DNA of 64,000 nucleotides from Pinus tabuliformis. Lineage: Eukaryota; Streptophyta; Pinopsida; Pinales; Pinaceae. Below the pieces are notes generated by a model. It was not told the origin of the DNA. It made no database searches and worked only from the letters and a program-made list of their open reading frames with translations. Where the stretch lies: assembly GCA_031772625.1 (NCBI GenBank), contig CM062808.1:475289655-475353654 (forward strand), read 5' to 3'. Positions 33,400 through 44,242 of this stretch are shown here, piece after piece (the stretch's first letter is position 1; each line of letters opens with the position of its first letter). Made by a program: the position numbers and the translations under genes.

Positions 33400-33960
33400 T
33401 TCTCGTGCATATGTGCGATCAGCGTAGGACAATCTACCATTTCATGATCAAACTGCTCACAGTATGAACAAGATATTCTTGTTGGGTTGGTACAATCACG
33501 AGAATAGTGCCCTGGTCCTCCACAATCATAACAAATTAATTGTCTGCAGCCCCTTCCTGTCCCCATTCCTCCTCGTCCTCAACCTCACCCTTGAAATGCC
33601 CCCTGTCCCATCCCCGCGGCTGGGTCAAGGCCTCACATTTTCATCTGCATTCTATATACTGGGGTCTGCTCTATCATTAACTCATAGCTATGACACATAC
33701 GCCCATCATGGCCCACTGATCTAAAAAAATTTCAAAACAGCTATTGGGGAGTCTGTGTATACTTCTGCAACAAATGACAGTTGTCTATTGTGTGCTTTCC
33801 TCCCACCTGACAGATCACGCACCAGAGCGCGGGGTGCTACACTTGGCCCTGCCTGTGCCTTTGGTCTCAATGGCATTGGTCCCCCTCCTGCCAAATAGTT
33901 TGCGAATACCAGGTAGTGATCCTTATCGTGGCCCTGGCCTTTACATTTTATGCAGAACAC
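33400..33960 (-). pseudogene. gag: Three nucleocapsid zinc knuckles of the minus-strand Gag
   Basis: Minus-strand reading gives CIKCKGQGHDKDHY near 33955, where the last Cys is replaced by Tyr; CYDCGGPGHYSRDC near 33530; and CSYCEQFDHEMVDC near 33465. The last two are perfect CX2CX4HX4C boxes. Such boxes bind genomic RNA. They are separated by low-complexity Gly/Pro/Arg-rich sequence with frameshifts. Confidence 0.85.
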
Positions 33961-34134
33961 TTCTTTGCACGCTTCTGGCCGGGGCGCCCTATCCTACTTC
34001 AAGCTCTACATCTCCAAGCATAGGTTTTGTAGTTGCGCATGGATCTGTTGGACTCCCAACCCAGGATCCTGTATCGGGGTTTCATGCAACCTCATCACCA
34101 TTTCCAATGCTTTTGCCTGGGTTGAAAGCTTCTA

Positions 34135-34565
34135 CTATGACAGCGCCGTCCTCAGGTGTGGTGTCAAAGATGCTACAAACCACGCGCGGTGCTGCGCATC
34201 CATCAGTGTCATATTGGCTTCACAGATCGTACTTTTCAGCCTTTGATCTAGATCCCAGGGGGTTTCACCTGGAAGCATCACGATTTCCTTAAACCCAATG
34301 ATTGACTGTGTCTCTAACTTCGGTCGGTTAAACTCTCTGTTCAACACATTTTGGATCTCCGCTATTCCTTCATTTGGGTGATCATTCGAGTGCTTGATAT
34401 ACCATGTCAGCACACGATCCTGCAGCGCACTCACCAATGTGGTCTTCTTAAGTTGTCATTTGCAACCCTGTGTGCTTCCCACACTGCTCTTACCACGAAC
34501 CAAAACTGATTTGGGTCCTCATTCCCTACTCCTCTGAATACAGGTAGCTTGGTCGCGCTCGCCAT
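34135..34565 (-). pseudogene. gag: Gag core of the minus-strand element
   Basis: Minus-strand ATG at 34565 (MASATKLPVFRG, then DPNQFWFVVRAVWEA). One frameshift precedes the open segment 34437-34135, with ALQDRVLTWYIKH, ETPWDLDQRLKSTICEANM and LTPHLRTAL. This is a Retrotrans_gag-type core. It continues to the zinc knuckles. Confidence 0.8.
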
Positions 34566-35284
34566 GTTAAACTGCGGGTTTGGTGGGGGTGGGGTGGTCG
34601 AAGATGGAGGTGAAGTAGGTGAAGTGGGTGATGGTGTAAGTGGAGGTGATAAATGTGGGATGCGCTACCTTATCAAATTGACCGCACTTCTTGGAGAAAC
34701 CAAAGCGTGCTCTTCCTCGCTTTCTCACGAAGGTGAAACTAAAGGACTGTTCCCTAACCCTTCGATCCCTTTGTAGATTTTTCTGCTCCACATCGTTCCA
34801 CTCATTAATGTATTCGCATAACCCGCTTTTCACATAACAACATCTTAATCCAGGTATTCAAGGATTTGATGTACCTACCTCGTGGTCCCTTGAGAAAATG
34901 CCGCTCTACTTCGCTATAGCTCACGGTTGTGTCTATTGCGAACTCAGTGATAAACCCTCCTATTATCCGGTCAAGCCAGTGGTCCATGGCCCGCGCGATC
35001 TTATCTTCTGATGCCTCTAGTCTACGTACTAGCTTTAGAGTCCACACTATCGGTTGATCAAGCTTATACCTTCCTTGGCTATCGACTAACCTCACGATCC
35101 AATCATACAGCTCTGAAGAGAAGGTCGCAAATAAGATCTCGTGGATTTCCATATATACATAGCGATCCAGCCACCTCTTCTCGGATATCTGCGGAGTTTT
35201 GTTTTCTTGTACCATGAACTCGTGAAGCTTCTGATCCAACCACTCTTCAATTTCCTTCTTTGTGGGGTTCTAGTGTTCTGACAT
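34566..35284 (-). pseudogene. ORF upstream of Gag in the minus-strand element
   Basis: Read on the minus strand from an ATG at 35284 (MSEH, then TAG in codon 5). The frame continues as KKEIEEWLDQKLHEF, RWLDRYVYMEIHEIL, LYDWIVRLVDSQG and MDHWLDRIIGGFITEFA to 34805, then shifts into a basic tail. It is about 240 codons, begins ~45 bp after the LTR and has no recognised domain. Ogre/Tat elements are known to carry an ORF before gag, and this could be the equivalent. Alternatively it is an N-terminal Gag extension. Confidence 0.6.
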
Positions 35285-35299
35285 CAGACATCCCTTAGG

Positions 35300-35328
35300 C
35301 AGATCCCGGTCCTAGCAACGGAACCATT
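35300..35328 (-). other. Primer-binding region of the minus-strand element
   Basis: Reading the minus strand from the LTR inner edge gives AA then TGGTTCCGTTGCTAGGACC. It starts TGG like a tRNA-complementary site and has GTTGC in the right place for an Asp-type PBS, but it is not a clean match to a tRNA I can name. Confidence 0.5.
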
Positions 35329-36182
35329 TGTTGGCTTATTGGGGCCTGACCGAGGTTCAGAAGTGTTTTAGCCAAACAAATCCTGCACTATCGGCCCTTT
35401 CGGAAACAGTCCACGGAGCGTGGGCTGAGGTCTCACCCGAGGTAGTATGGGAGGGTGTTGGAACCAGGTTTCCACACCCTTGGGATGTCTTGATGGGTCT
35501 TGGAAGGCTCGCGGTCCCACTCTATGCAGTGTGCTACTTTTGCGCAGCTGTCTGTCTAGTGTAATTACCTGTGCACGACTTAAATGGAGGGCGCAAATGT
35601 TCTTTACCCTTTATTGAGCTTATTATTATTATAGATCTTGAACTAAATTAAGAGGGCTCAATACTTTCATTTACCATTCAACATAAACAGACATGTGCGC
35701 AACCATAAACTGTAACCAGATGCATAAACATAAATATAGAAATAGATATGCGATGTTCTAAAACCAACTTATCTTTATTAATGCTTTTTCCAGTTACAAT
35801 CCACTTCCTACCCTATGGACATAGCTGCAGGGGTTCGCGCACACAGCTGTGGACTCTACCAGGCCTCTGCGCACACAGCTTCAGAGCCTACTCTTACTAC
35901 TACCAACCACGACCCAGACTTACAGACTCAGAGCGAATATCGCATTCAAGAACCCATAACACTTTAGATCAGAATAAAGCTACCTCTACACTTAGAGCCT
36001 CACTCTATTTATACATTCTGACACATTCTATATTAAATTACAATATTTTAGGCAGACAACCCTTTGACTTGACTCATTACAATTCGCGCTCCGTGCACTT
36101 TGCAGAGCCTTTACAATACCAATACCCAAAATTGTGGGCTTTAAGCCCCAAAACCATTACGCGGGGGATCCACTGCCCAACA
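35329..36182 (-). repeat. 5' LTR of the minus-strand element (854 bp)
   Basis: This is the promoter-bearing LTR for the minus-strand transcript. It aligns with 18003-18874. It lacks the 22-bp palindrome but has about 9 extra bases near 36090 (gcgctccgtgcac). It ends against the LTR ORF sequence at the TSD ATGAC. Confidence 0.9.
36004..36013 (-). promoter_or_regulatory. TATA box of the minus-strand LTR
   Basis: The minus strand reads GTATAAATAG in a GC-flanked context and is conserved in the other LTR at about 18680-18689. It fits the position and orientation of a promoter for the minus-strand element. Confidence 0.6.
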
Positions 36183-38062
36183 ATGACATATCAAAGGGGC
36201 ACAAGGAGATTGTTTGCAGCTGATAGGAAAGTGTTTGCTCAATAGGATGTGGAAGAGACCTTTCCTTCTTCATCAACTCATAGGCAAATTCTAGCTCCAC
36301 AAGATGTGGAAGGGGATTTTCTTTCTTCATCAACACAACAGGTACAAGTGCAGTAGCTACATAAAGGGAAAGAAAAGATGCCAGAGGAAATTTTTTGATG
36401 ATGAGGATGAAGAGAGAGATTTTGATTTGACAGAGCATGATGAGCCTGAGCAGCATTATACTCAAACAATTGACTTAGAGGCTCAGGATGAAGAAACAAT
36501 AAAGGACATCATCATACGGGAAAAGGAGGCTCAAGTCCAAGAATTGATGGACAATTTGGAGAGAGCCAAGTATGTCATCACATATTTGGAACAAGAGAAC
36601 AAGTAATTGAGTGACAAGCAGGTCTTCATGGAGCTGGAACTTCTCAAGGTAAAACGACAAAGTGACAAGGAGGCACCGGTCACTTTGTCTCCTATTGAAA
36701 AGGAAATTGAGGATGATAGAGAGACTTGGCTTGAGAGAGTCAATTTGCACCTAAAGAAGCCATTGCAAAAGGCCAATAGGGACAATCATATGATCAGGCA
36801 CATAGCCTACCATTACAGGACCCAAAACAAAATTTGCAACATGAGGGTCAAAAAGATGAAAGCTAGGCTAAGGCGGGCTCTAAAGGGAAAAAAAGAGGAT
36901 GATAGGCTTAGGTTGCTTGCTGAAGCTTCCTTGGATCATCAAGATTCTTTATGGTGGTGGTTCTCACCAATTTTGGTTAGGTTTGGAGGAGATTTTGGTT
37001 TTTGCAAATTTTGGAAATTGCACACAGAAAATCTGGCAGTGGCGCTGCGCTTTTCCTAGGGGCATCCAATGGAAAAATGGCTTGCATTTTTGGATTCGAA
37101 GTGATGTTTACATGAACCTTATGGATTTTTTAAGTTTTTGGGGCAGCACTGGTCCACCAAAAGGTCAAAAAACACCCTAAAAATGACCTTTTTGCCACTT
37201 TTTGGACACACAGAAGCAGTCTTGGAAGAATCAACTTTTGAGGGGTTAAATGAGCTTCAAGTGAAGCAATTACAAGTGTTTTAGAAAGTAGACTTGAAGA
37301 CCTTTCCAATGAGCTATCATGATCTCAATTTGGATGCCGGGAAGGCTTCCAAAAAGGACCTAAAGATGGCACTACGCGTTGGGCCAGTGGCGCTCCCCGT
37401 AGGGCAGATTTTGCATAGGATGGCTATTTTTCTATGTTTTGATTGTGTTCGTGGCTTTTCTCTCATGGAGGATGTTTTACTGATGTAAATGATGACTTGG
37501 CTTGTAAATATGATATATAATTAGTAGTAGAGGGTAGATTCATTACATTAAAAGTCAATTTGAGCTCAAATGAATCAGTTTTTCACTTTTAGAGGCAAGT
37601 TGTTAAGATGCCTATATTCCTGTTTCTTGTTCAGTGTTGGTTAGATTAGCTCCTAATCTTAGGGATTCGACCCCTGAGGATGGGAAGAGGTTGAAACAAT
37701 GCCTATATCTTCTTCTTCTTTCTCATTGTAGAGGGTTGGACTCAGCTAGATGCTCATACCTTGATTATACATCATTTTGTAGCAATTTAGCAAGAGATTA
37801 ATAAGAATTGTAGCTATTTTTCTGGAATCCATGTGGTATGGAGTTTTAGTACAGTTTCTTCTCTTTTGATCATATGTTAGTATGTTTTGTGTATTTCGTT
37901 AATCATTTCATTGCTTCTAAGTGAATGTTTTCAAGTTGATAGGTAGAGTTCATTACATCATTGCTCTGCTTTGGGGAAATATTCACCATTATATGTTTTC
38001 TACAGTTTAGGAAGGATCCATGGTAATCACATGCTCTTCCTAGCCTCTCACTAGTCTTAAAA

Positions 38063-38394
38063 TGTTGGGTCCCTATAATACTAGTGATTACCCCATTACT
38101 ATTGTATTTATACCCCTTATTTATATTGTTGTGCCCCTATTACCCACATATTGTTATTTCTGTGCCCCATAGAATCCCTCTATTATTATTTTTGTGGCTT
38201 TATATTATTATTGTTAGGTCGGCTGGATTATATTGTGACTCCTTAGACTCCTATATATAGAAAGGAGGTTTTGTCATTTGTATCATCCAAGAATTGTTCA
38301 TTTATGTAATGTAAAGGAGGTTGCCCCTCGAAGAGGCTGAATTCTAAGGCGTTGATCTTTCTTTTCTATCTTTTCTTGAGCTGGTTTCATAACA
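38063..38394 (+). repeat. 5' LTR of the chromovirus
   Basis: It is 332 bp, with a TATA box ctatatatag at 38251-38260. The PBS follows after 2 bp. Confidence 0.95.
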
Positions 38395-38396
38395 TT

Positions 38397-38408
38397 TGGT
38401 ATCAGAGC
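38397..38408 (+). other. PBS for initiator tRNA-Met (chromovirus)
   Basis: TGGTATCAGAGC exactly matches the plant initiator tRNA-Met complement. The ~665-bp leader that follows (38409-39073) is non-coding. Confidence 0.93.
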
Positions 38409-39073
38409 TTTGGATTCTAGGGTTTCGCTGCTCCAAACAGGTCATCGTGGCATTTTCGCTATAACTTTTTTTCTGTGATGTTTCAGAAGTCGCAAAAAAA
38501 ACCCATTTGAGAAGAAATCGCACTGAACCTTGGGTCCGAATTTCAGAGTTTTTCGCGTGATATTTTCGGAGATATGATCTGAGGAAGTTGGTCTTTTTGC
38601 AGACTCCTGAATTACACTCAAAACAGGTGACCTGGGGAAAATCGTCATAACTTTCTTTCTGAGCATCGGATTGAAATTTCGTAAGAAGGTACAGAAAGAG
38701 GACGGACTGTAGTTTCTTTTATATATTTTTCAGAGTCAAAGGTTGAAACAGTGACACGTGGCACGTCGTACAAGTTCGCTCTACTGAACTAGTCTATAAT
38801 CAAGTCACTGTGGGAGATTTCACATAACTCTTCCTTGGAGAATCCAATTTGGGTCAGACTTGTGGCATTGGAAAGAGGACACAGAGGGCTACTACAGGTC
38901 ACAACTTCAGAACTAGATAATCAGAAAGTACAGAGATACATCGAAGGCAATATCGAGCTCCTACAAAGTGAAAAAAGGTGTGTAGATTTTCTTTAATTTT
39001 TGCTTAAGCTTGGTTTGAAAATTTATTTTGAAGGAATTCAAAGGGCATATTAGAGCATTATTATCGGTAACTG

Positions 39074-40603
39074 ATGCCCCGAGGAAAGAAAATGCAAACA
39101 CCTAGTAAGGAACCTGAAAGCTCTAGCATGACTCATGAAGAAGAAGAAGAAATGCTACATGATATATCAAAATTACAAGAACAAGTGCAACAAATGTCAC
39201 TTGCACAAAAAGCAACAGAATCTAAAATGGATGGTTTAAGGAAAGATGTAGAAGCTAAGATGGACGGTTTAAATAAAGGTGTAGAAGCTAAGGTGAATGG
39301 CATGGACGCTAAAATTGATGGCATGGATGATAAGATGGATAAGTTGCTACAAGAAATAGTCACTAAGGGTGAAAGAGTACTAAAGGAAACTCATGATGAG
39401 AACAAAAGAAATGTTAATCATGATTCCATAGACTCTAATGTTGGATCGAAGACTCACCATGTTCCAAAAATCGATATGAGGAAGTTTGATGGCAAGGATC
39501 CCGCCACATGGATATTACAGATGGAGCAATTCTTCGATCTCAATAATGTGCAAAACACACAAAAGGTACGTATGGCAACTTTATATTTGGAACCAAATCA
39601 GTTTGTATGGTATCAATGGCTTTGTTCTCGTAAACAATTTATCACTTGGGCAATTTTTACGGAAGAATTGATAGCACATTATGAGGATACAAAAAGCAAC
39701 ACTTTTTTTAGCCAATTGATAAGTCTCAAACAAAAGGGTTCAATAATGGAGCACATTGAGGAGTTCCAAAAATTGAACATAAGGGTAAAAGATATTCCAG
39801 AGGAGCATAGGATTGATGTGTTCATAGGGTCTTTAAAGGATAATATCCAACATGATGTGCGCCTTTGGGAACCTGATTCATTAGAGAAGGCATTCAGGTT
39901 AGCAAGAAAAATGGAAAGCAAAATTATGGCAACTAGGAAGCATACCATTCACAACTATAAAGACGGAAGTGTTGTTGCCCATAGTCTTCCACAACCTACA
40001 AGGTTGACACCACAACAATTGGAAGAAAAAAGAGCAAAAGGGCTTTGTTACAATTGTGATAGCAAATACACAAAAGGTCATAAGTGTGCTGAGAAGAAAT
40101 TATTCTACATAGATTGTGAAGAGGAAGAAGAAAAGGAGCAAGAAAGGTCAAAAGAAGAGGATATATTCCAGGAACAAAGCCTAGATGAAGAACAAATAAA
40201 TCCGACCATATCTTGTAATGCATTGGCGGGAATTACCACTCCTCAAACCATCAAGATAGAAGGACAAATCAAGAAGAAAAAGGTAATAGTGTTGATTGAT
40301 TCAGGAAGCACCCACAATTTTATTCATTGTAGGGTAGCAAAAGAATTGAATTGCTTCCTATATCCAGCACCAGAGTGTCAAGTGATGATTGCAAATGGAG
40401 GAACAATAAATTGTTCTGGAAAGTGCCATAATATCAAGCTATCCATGGGAGAATATGTATTGACTAGCCCAATGCTTTCCATTCCAATGGGAGGTGCTGA
40501 TGTTGTACTAGGAGTCCAATGGCTACAATCCTTGGGTACAATAGCTTTTAATTTTCAAGAACTTTTCATGAAATTTTTGTGGAAGGAAAGGAAGTTGAAT
40601 TAA
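39074..40603 (+). CDS. gag: Chromovirus Gag-protease
   Basis: The ATG at 39074 opens 509 codons. Residues ~28-100 form a coiled coil with a repeated KMDGL/KVNGM/KIDGM heptad-like pattern. Residues ~135-290 are the Retrotrans_gag core ([18 protein letters not shown]). A zinc knuckle spans C325, C328, H336 and C338 ([14 protein letters not shown], a spacing usual in chromoviruses). An acidic linker follows. The aspartic protease has D409-S410-G411 ([12 protein letters not shown]), with a DVVLGVQWL flap-end block at ~477. The frame ends at 40603, overlapping the pol frame by a -1 shift. Gag packages the RNA; the protease matures the polyprotein. Confidence 0.93.
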   Translation: MPRGKKMQTPSKEPESSSMTHEEEEEMLHDISKLQEQVQQMSLAQKATESKMDGLRKDVEAKMDGLNKGVEAKVNGMDAKIDGMDDKMDKLLQEIVTKGERVLKETHDENKRNVNHDSIDSNVGSKTHHVPKIDMRKFDGKDPATWILQMEQFFDLNNVQNTQKVRMATLYLEPNQFVWYQWLCSRKQFITWAIFTEELIAHYEDTKSNTFFSQLISLKQKGSIMEHIEEFQKLNIRVKDIPEEHRIDVFIGSLKDNIQHDVRLWEPDSLEKAFRLARKMESKIMATRKHTIHNYKDGSVVAHSLPQPTRLTPQQLEEKRAKGLCYNCDSKYTKGHKCAEKKLFYIDCEEEEEKEQERSKEEDIFQEQSLDEEQINPTISCNALAGITTPQTIKIEGQIKKKKVIVLIDSGSTHNFIHCRVAKELNCFLYPAPECQVMIANGGTINCSGKCHNIKLSMGEYVLTSPMLSIPMGGADVVLGVQWLQSLGTIAFNFQELFMKFLWKERKLN

Positions 40604-43557
40604 GGGGTATTGCAGGGAAACCAGGAAAGATAATCAGCTCTAATGGCATGACAAAGCTTCTAAAAAAGGAGCAAAGAGGTGTAATTGCACAATTATGTTC
40701 GCTAGATGTTTCCACATTGGAATCATCTATTTCTCCAGATCTCCAAAAAGTCCTGGACAATCATTCCAAGGTATTTGAGACTCCCAAAGGTCTCCCACCT
40801 ATGCGTGATCATGATCATGCTATTCATCTGATTCCAGGAAGTGTTCCTCCAAACATCAGGCCGTACAGATATCCCTATGTCCAAAAAAGTGAAATTGAAC
40901 GTATGGTTGCAGAAATGCTAGAGGCTGGTATAATTCAACCGAGTCAAAGTTCTTTCTCAGCTCCAGTAGTATTGGTGCACAAGAAGGATGGATCATGGCG
41001 CATGTGTCCAGATTATAGGGAGCTCAACAAGCTCACTATTAAAGATAAGTTCCCCATTCCTGTCATTGATGAATTACTGGATGAATTGCATGGATCAATT
41101 TACTTCACCAAGTTGGATCTTCGTTCGGGATATCATCAAATCAGAATGAAGATTGAAGACATTCCGAAAACGGCATTTAGAACTCATGAGGGTCATTATG
41201 AATTTTTGGTCATGCCTTTTGGCCTTACCAATGCACCTTCAACATTTCAAGGTTTGATGAATTCAATTTTCAAACCATTCCTTAGAAAATTTGTGTTAGT
41301 ATTTTTTGATGATATACTAATCTACAGCAAGTCTTGGAAGGATCATGTTGAACATGTTGACAAGGTGCTACAACTATTGGAGGAGAAACAATTATATGCA
41401 AAAAGATCCAAATGTTTCTTTGGAGTCCAGGAGGTGGAATATTTGGGTCATATTGTATCTCATGAAGGAGTTAAGGTAGACCCTAGCAAAATTAAAGCCA
41501 TTAAGGAATGGAAAATCCCCACATCCATAAAGCATCTGCGAGGATTTCTTGGGTTGACAGGGTATTATCGCAAGTTTGTTAAGAATTATGGGAGAATAGC
41601 AGCACCTCTAACAACATTATTGAAGAAAGATTCATTTTCATGGACTCCGGAAGCAACAAAGGCCTTTGAACATCTTAAAGAGGCAATGTGCCAAGCACCG
41701 GTCTTAGCTACACCGGACTTCACAAAAACCTTTATTGTGGAATGTGATGCTTCAGGAAATGGAATTGGTGTTGTTCTAATGCAAGATGAAAGACCCATTG
41801 CTTTTGAAAGTCGTCCAATCAAGGGAAAGTTTTTAAGCAAAGCTATTTATGAGAAGGAAATGTTGGCAATACTCCATGCACTTAAGAAATGGCGACCCTA
41901 CCTAATGGGAAGACACTTCAAGGTAAAAACGGATCATGATAGCCTTAAATACTTTTTAGAACAAAGATTATCCTCTGAAGAGCAACAAAAGTGGGTCACA
42001 AAGATGTTGGGTTATGACTTTGAAATCATCTACAAAAAAGGGAAGCAAAATGTGGTGGCAGATGCACTCTCAAGAAAGGATGAGGATGTGGAAGCATTGT
42101 TGTGTGCCATTTCTATTATCCAACCAGATTGGATAAACGAAGCAAAGGAGGAATGGAAGAATGACGAAGAAGTGTGGGCACTTATTCGAAAGCTACAACA
42201 AGATTCCAGTACTTCTGATACATTTAGCTGGCAAAATGATTCGTTATGGTACAAAGATCGCTTATACCTCTGTAAGAATTCCCAGCTAAAACAAAAGATT
42301 CTTATGGAATTGCACACTTCTCCCTTAGGAGGGCACTCAGGATTTTTAAAAACTTACCACAGGGTTAAGAAGGAATTTTTTTGGGATGGCCTTAAATCAG
42401 ATATTCAAAAGTTTGTGGCGGAATGTTTGGTTTGCCAACAAAATAAAGTTGAAACAATTAAGACACCGGGTCTATTACAACCTTTATCCATTCCAAGCCA
42501 ACGTTGGGAGGAGGTTTCAATGGATTTTATCACAGGTTTACCCAAGTCTGAGGGAAAGAGTGTCATCATGGTGGTAGTTGACAGACTTACCAAGTATGCA
42601 CACTTTTGTGCATTATCACATCCATTTAAAGCCAGTACAGTTTCTACTGCATTTATGGAAACAGTTCAAAAGCTACATGGAAACCCAAAGATTATTGTAA
42701 GTGACAGAGATCCCATTTTCACTGGAAATTTTTGGACAAAATTATTTTCTTGTCTTGGTACTCAGTTAGCTCATAGCTCATCTTATCATCCTCAATCTGA
42801 TGGGCAAACTGAGATAGTAAACAAATGTTTGGAAGGATATCTTCGTTGCTTTGTATCTGATAAACAGACACAATGGGTCAAATGGTTGCCTCTGGCTGAA
42901 TGGTGGTATAACACTTCCTTCCATACAGCAACAAAAATGACCCCATTTATGGCACTTTATGGGTATCAACCACCATCCATCACATCATATTTAAGAGAAA
43001 ATTCTAAGGTTCAGGCAGTGGAACATCACATCGAACATCAACAACAAGTCCTCCAACTCTTAAAGGATAACCTCGTGTTGGCACAAAATAGAATGAAACA
43101 ACAGGCAGATCAACATCGCAGTGAAAGAAGTTTTGATGTAGGTGATTGGGTATTCCTACGGCTACAACCATATAAGCAAATGTCCCTAAAGCAAGCTAAG
43201 AAGGATAATAAATTATCACCAAAGTATTATGGTCCGTACAAGGTGTTGCAAAAGATTGGTACTATGGCATACAAATTGGAGCTTCCTGCAGCTTCTCGAT
43301 TGCACCCAGTTTTCCATGTTTCATGTTTAAAGAAGGTTATAGGTGACAAGCTCCCAGTTCAAACAATATTGCCAGAACTTGACGAGGAAGGAAAAATTAT
43401 ATTGGAACCGGAAGCAGTCACAGAAACAAGAACTCGACAGCTACGAAATCGATCAATTTCAGAGTATCTTATCAAGTGGAAGAACTTATCCGCTGAAGAT
43501 TCCACATGGGAGGATGAGAATTTTATGCAGAAGTATCCAGAACTACTCAAGCGTTGA
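40579..43557 (+). CDS. pol: Chromovirus RT-RNase H-integrase-chromodomain
   Basis: 992 open codons with no ATG at the front (first codon GTG), so the protein should be made as part of Gag-Pol. RT: D180 ([10 protein letters not shown]) and D244-D245 (FFDD). RNase H: D390, E427, D452 and D495. Integrase: H579, H586, C616, C619, then D649, D709 and E745. The C-terminal tether ([11 protein letters not shown]) leads to a chromodomain at ~955-990 ([16 protein letters not shown]), which in chromoviruses targets integration to particular chromatin. Every catalytic residue checked is present. The frame change relative to Gag is best explained by loss of one T in the T-run 40574-40578, since the residues on each side join smoothly. 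Confidence 0.95.
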   Translation: MEGKEVELRGIAGKPGKIISSNGMTKLLKKEQRGVIAQLCSLDVSTLESSISPDLQKVLDNHSKVFETPKGLPPMRDHDHAIHLIPGSVPPNIRPYRYPYVQKSEIERMVAEMLEAGIIQPSQSSFSAPVVLVHKKDGSWRMCPDYRELNKLTIKDKFPIPVIDELLDELHGSIYFTKLDLRSGYHQIRMKIEDIPKTAFRTHEGHYEFLVMPFGLTNAPSTFQGLMNSIFKPFLRKFVLVFFDDILIYSKSWKDHVEHVDKVLQLLEEKQLYAKRSKCFFGVQEVEYLGHIVSHEGVKVDPSKIKAIKEWKIPTSIKHLRGFLGLTGYYRKFVKNYGRIAAPLTTLLKKDSFSWTPEATKAFEHLKEAMCQAPVLATPDFTKTFIVECDASGNGIGVVLMQDERPIAFESRPIKGKFLSKAIYEKEMLAILHALKKWRPYLMGRHFKVKTDHDSLKYFLEQRLSSEEQQKWVTKMLGYDFEIIYKKGKQNVVADALSRKDEDVEALLCAISIIQPDWINEAKEEWKNDEEVWALIRKLQQDSSTSDTFSWQNDSLWYKDRLYLCKNSQLKQKILMELHTSPLGGHSGFLKTYHRVKKEFFWDGLKSDIQKFVAECLVCQQNKVETIKTPGLLQPLSIPSQRWEEVSMDFITGLPKSEGKSVIMVVVDRLTKYAHFCALSHPFKASTVSTAFMETVQKLHGNPKIIVSDRDPIFTGNFWTKLFSCLGTQLAHSSSYHPQSDGQTEIVNKCLEGYLRCFVSDKQTQWVKWLPLAEWWYNTSFHTATKMTPFMALYGYQPPSITSYLRENSKVQAVEHHIEHQQQVLQLLKDNLVLAQNRMKQQADQHRSERSFDVGDWVFLRLQPYKQMSLKQAKKDNKLSPKYYGPYKVLQKIGTMAYKLELPAASRLHPVFHVSCLKKVIGDKLPVQTILPELDEEGKIILEPEAVTETRTRQLRNRSISEYLIKWKNLSAEDSTWEDENFMQKYPELLKR

Positions 43558-43586
43558 GGACAACACTTTTTTGAAGGAGAGGGGCA

Positions 43587-43919
43587 TGTTGGGTCCCTAT
43601 AATACTAGTGATTACCCCATTACTATTGTAGTTATACCCCTTATTTATATTGTTGTGCCCCTATTAGCCCCATATTGTTATTTATGTGCCCCATAGAATC
43701 CCTCTATTGTTATTTTTGTGGCTTTATATTATTATTGTTAGGTCGGCTGGATTATATTGTGACTCCTTAGACTCCTATATATAGAAAGGAGGTTTTTTCA
43801 TTTGTATCATCCAAGAATTGTTCATTTATGTAATGTAAAGGAGGTTGCCCCCTCGAAGAGGCTGAATTCTAAGGCATTGATCTTTCTTTTCTATCTTTTC
43901 TTGAGCTGGTTTCATAACA
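43587..43919 (+). repeat. 3' LTR of the chromovirus
   Basis: It is 333 bp, about 98% identical to the 5' LTR by eye. The TATA copy is at 43774-43783. It is followed by TSD TAAAA (43920-43924), after which the giant LTR resumes to 44242. Confidence 0.95.
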
Positions 43920-44242
43920 TAAAACATCTCACCCATCAAGCCCTAAAGTGCTAAACCTTATACCTACCTTGCCCCATTGAACACCCTGAAATTTTAACCT
44001 AATTCCCAAGCCCTAAACTGTCCAGCTCCTCCTGATCCAGCAAAACCCCTTCAAAATCCAATCAAAACTTTGTGCTACTATACCTAGCCTAAAATCCTTT
44101 TCCCTATCCAGTCATCTTGGCTAAGATCCTTATGGAGAGAGCCCTCTCCTGACCTAGTAGGGCTAGCTACTTGGCTAAGCATGGTTTGTGGTTACCCTGG
44201 CATTGCCTTCCTTCAGCCTGAGGTTCAATCTAGGTGATAACA

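Larger units (their letters stand above)
18003..36182 (-). mobile_element. Minus-strand Ty3/gypsy element with extra ORFs, itself hit by two insertions
   Basis: The termini are TGTTGGCTTATT at 18003 and CTGCCCAACA at 36182, with TSD ATGAC on both sides. LTRs are 854 bp (35329-36182, the 5' LTR on the minus strand) and 872 bp (18003-18874). Minus-strand order: upstream ORF, Gag, three zinc knuckles, protease, a second gag-like module, RT, RNase H, IN, accessory ORF. Two elements interrupt it (27751-32207 and 22328-26765); removing them leaves about 9.3 kb. LTR divergence by eye is a few percent. The frames are full of stops, so it is inactive. Confidence 0.9.
17131..37059 (+). pseudogene. LTR-encoded protein, 3' LTR copy (split by a transposon)
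   Basis: The same protein as at 5883-7516. Exon-like parts are 17131-18002 and 36183-37059, separated by the 18.2-kb insertion. The start codon and first 207 codons are open: CGA is kept where the 5' copy has TGA. A TAG at 17752 replaces a Gln codon of the other copy. After the insertion, stops at 36243 and 36604 and a T6 run at about 36391 break it. The 5' copy has T4 at that position, so the frame-keeping T5 is the likely ancestor. The C-terminus reads on to 37059 beyond the 5' copy's stop. Confidence 0.65.
38063..43919 (+). mobile_element. Nearly intact Ty3/gypsy chromovirus
   Basis: The element is 5857 bp with 332- and 333-bp LTRs (TGTTGGGTCC...CATAACA), perfect TSD TAAAA, an exact iMet PBS, a polypurine tract (gaaggagaggggca, 43573-43586), Gag-PR in one frame and RT-RH-IN-chromodomain in the next. 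About seven substitutions and one indel separate the LTRs (~2%). The only obvious defect is a frame change near 40574. It sits in the 3' giant LTR. Confidence 0.95.
4277..44242 (+). mobile_element. Giant Ty3/gypsy LTR retrotransposon with ~4.6-kb LTRs, carrying nested insertions
   Basis: The element runs from TGTTAGTGTCAG at 4277 to GATAACA at 44242. The flanks are 4272-4276 GTGTC and 44243-44247 ATGTC, a 5-bp target-site duplication with one mismatch. After removing two insertions (18003-36182 and 38063-43919, each with its extra TSD) the 3' LTR is about 4.5 kb, against 4645 bp for the 5' LTR. The internal domain order is Gag, PR, archaeal-type RNase H, RT, RNase H, IN. LTR divergence in the stretches compared by eye is about 3-8%, mostly transitions, so it is old. 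All enzyme frames are broken and it is inactive. Confidence 0.88.
15677..44242 (+). repeat. 3' LTR of the giant element, split by two insertions
   Basis: LTR sequence occupies 15677-18002, 36183-38062 and 43920-44242. The pieces rejoin exactly at duplicated ATGAC (17998-18002 and 36183-36187) and TAAAA (38058-38062 and 43920-43924). The intact order is confirmed by the 5' LTR and by the copy at 1-607. The TATA box is at 16343-16349 and the candidate leader intron at 16739-17103. Confidence 0.88.

Noticed and set aside
33744-34292. 182-codon plus-strand frame
   Set aside because: It is antisense to the Gag and zinc-knuckle region of the minus-strand element and has no domain.
40574-40603. Programmed -1 frameshift signal between chromovirus Gag-PR and Pol
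   Set aside because: The T-run does not form a proper X-XXY-YYZ heptamer in the Gag frame, and the proteins join smoothly if one T was lost. An indel is simpler.
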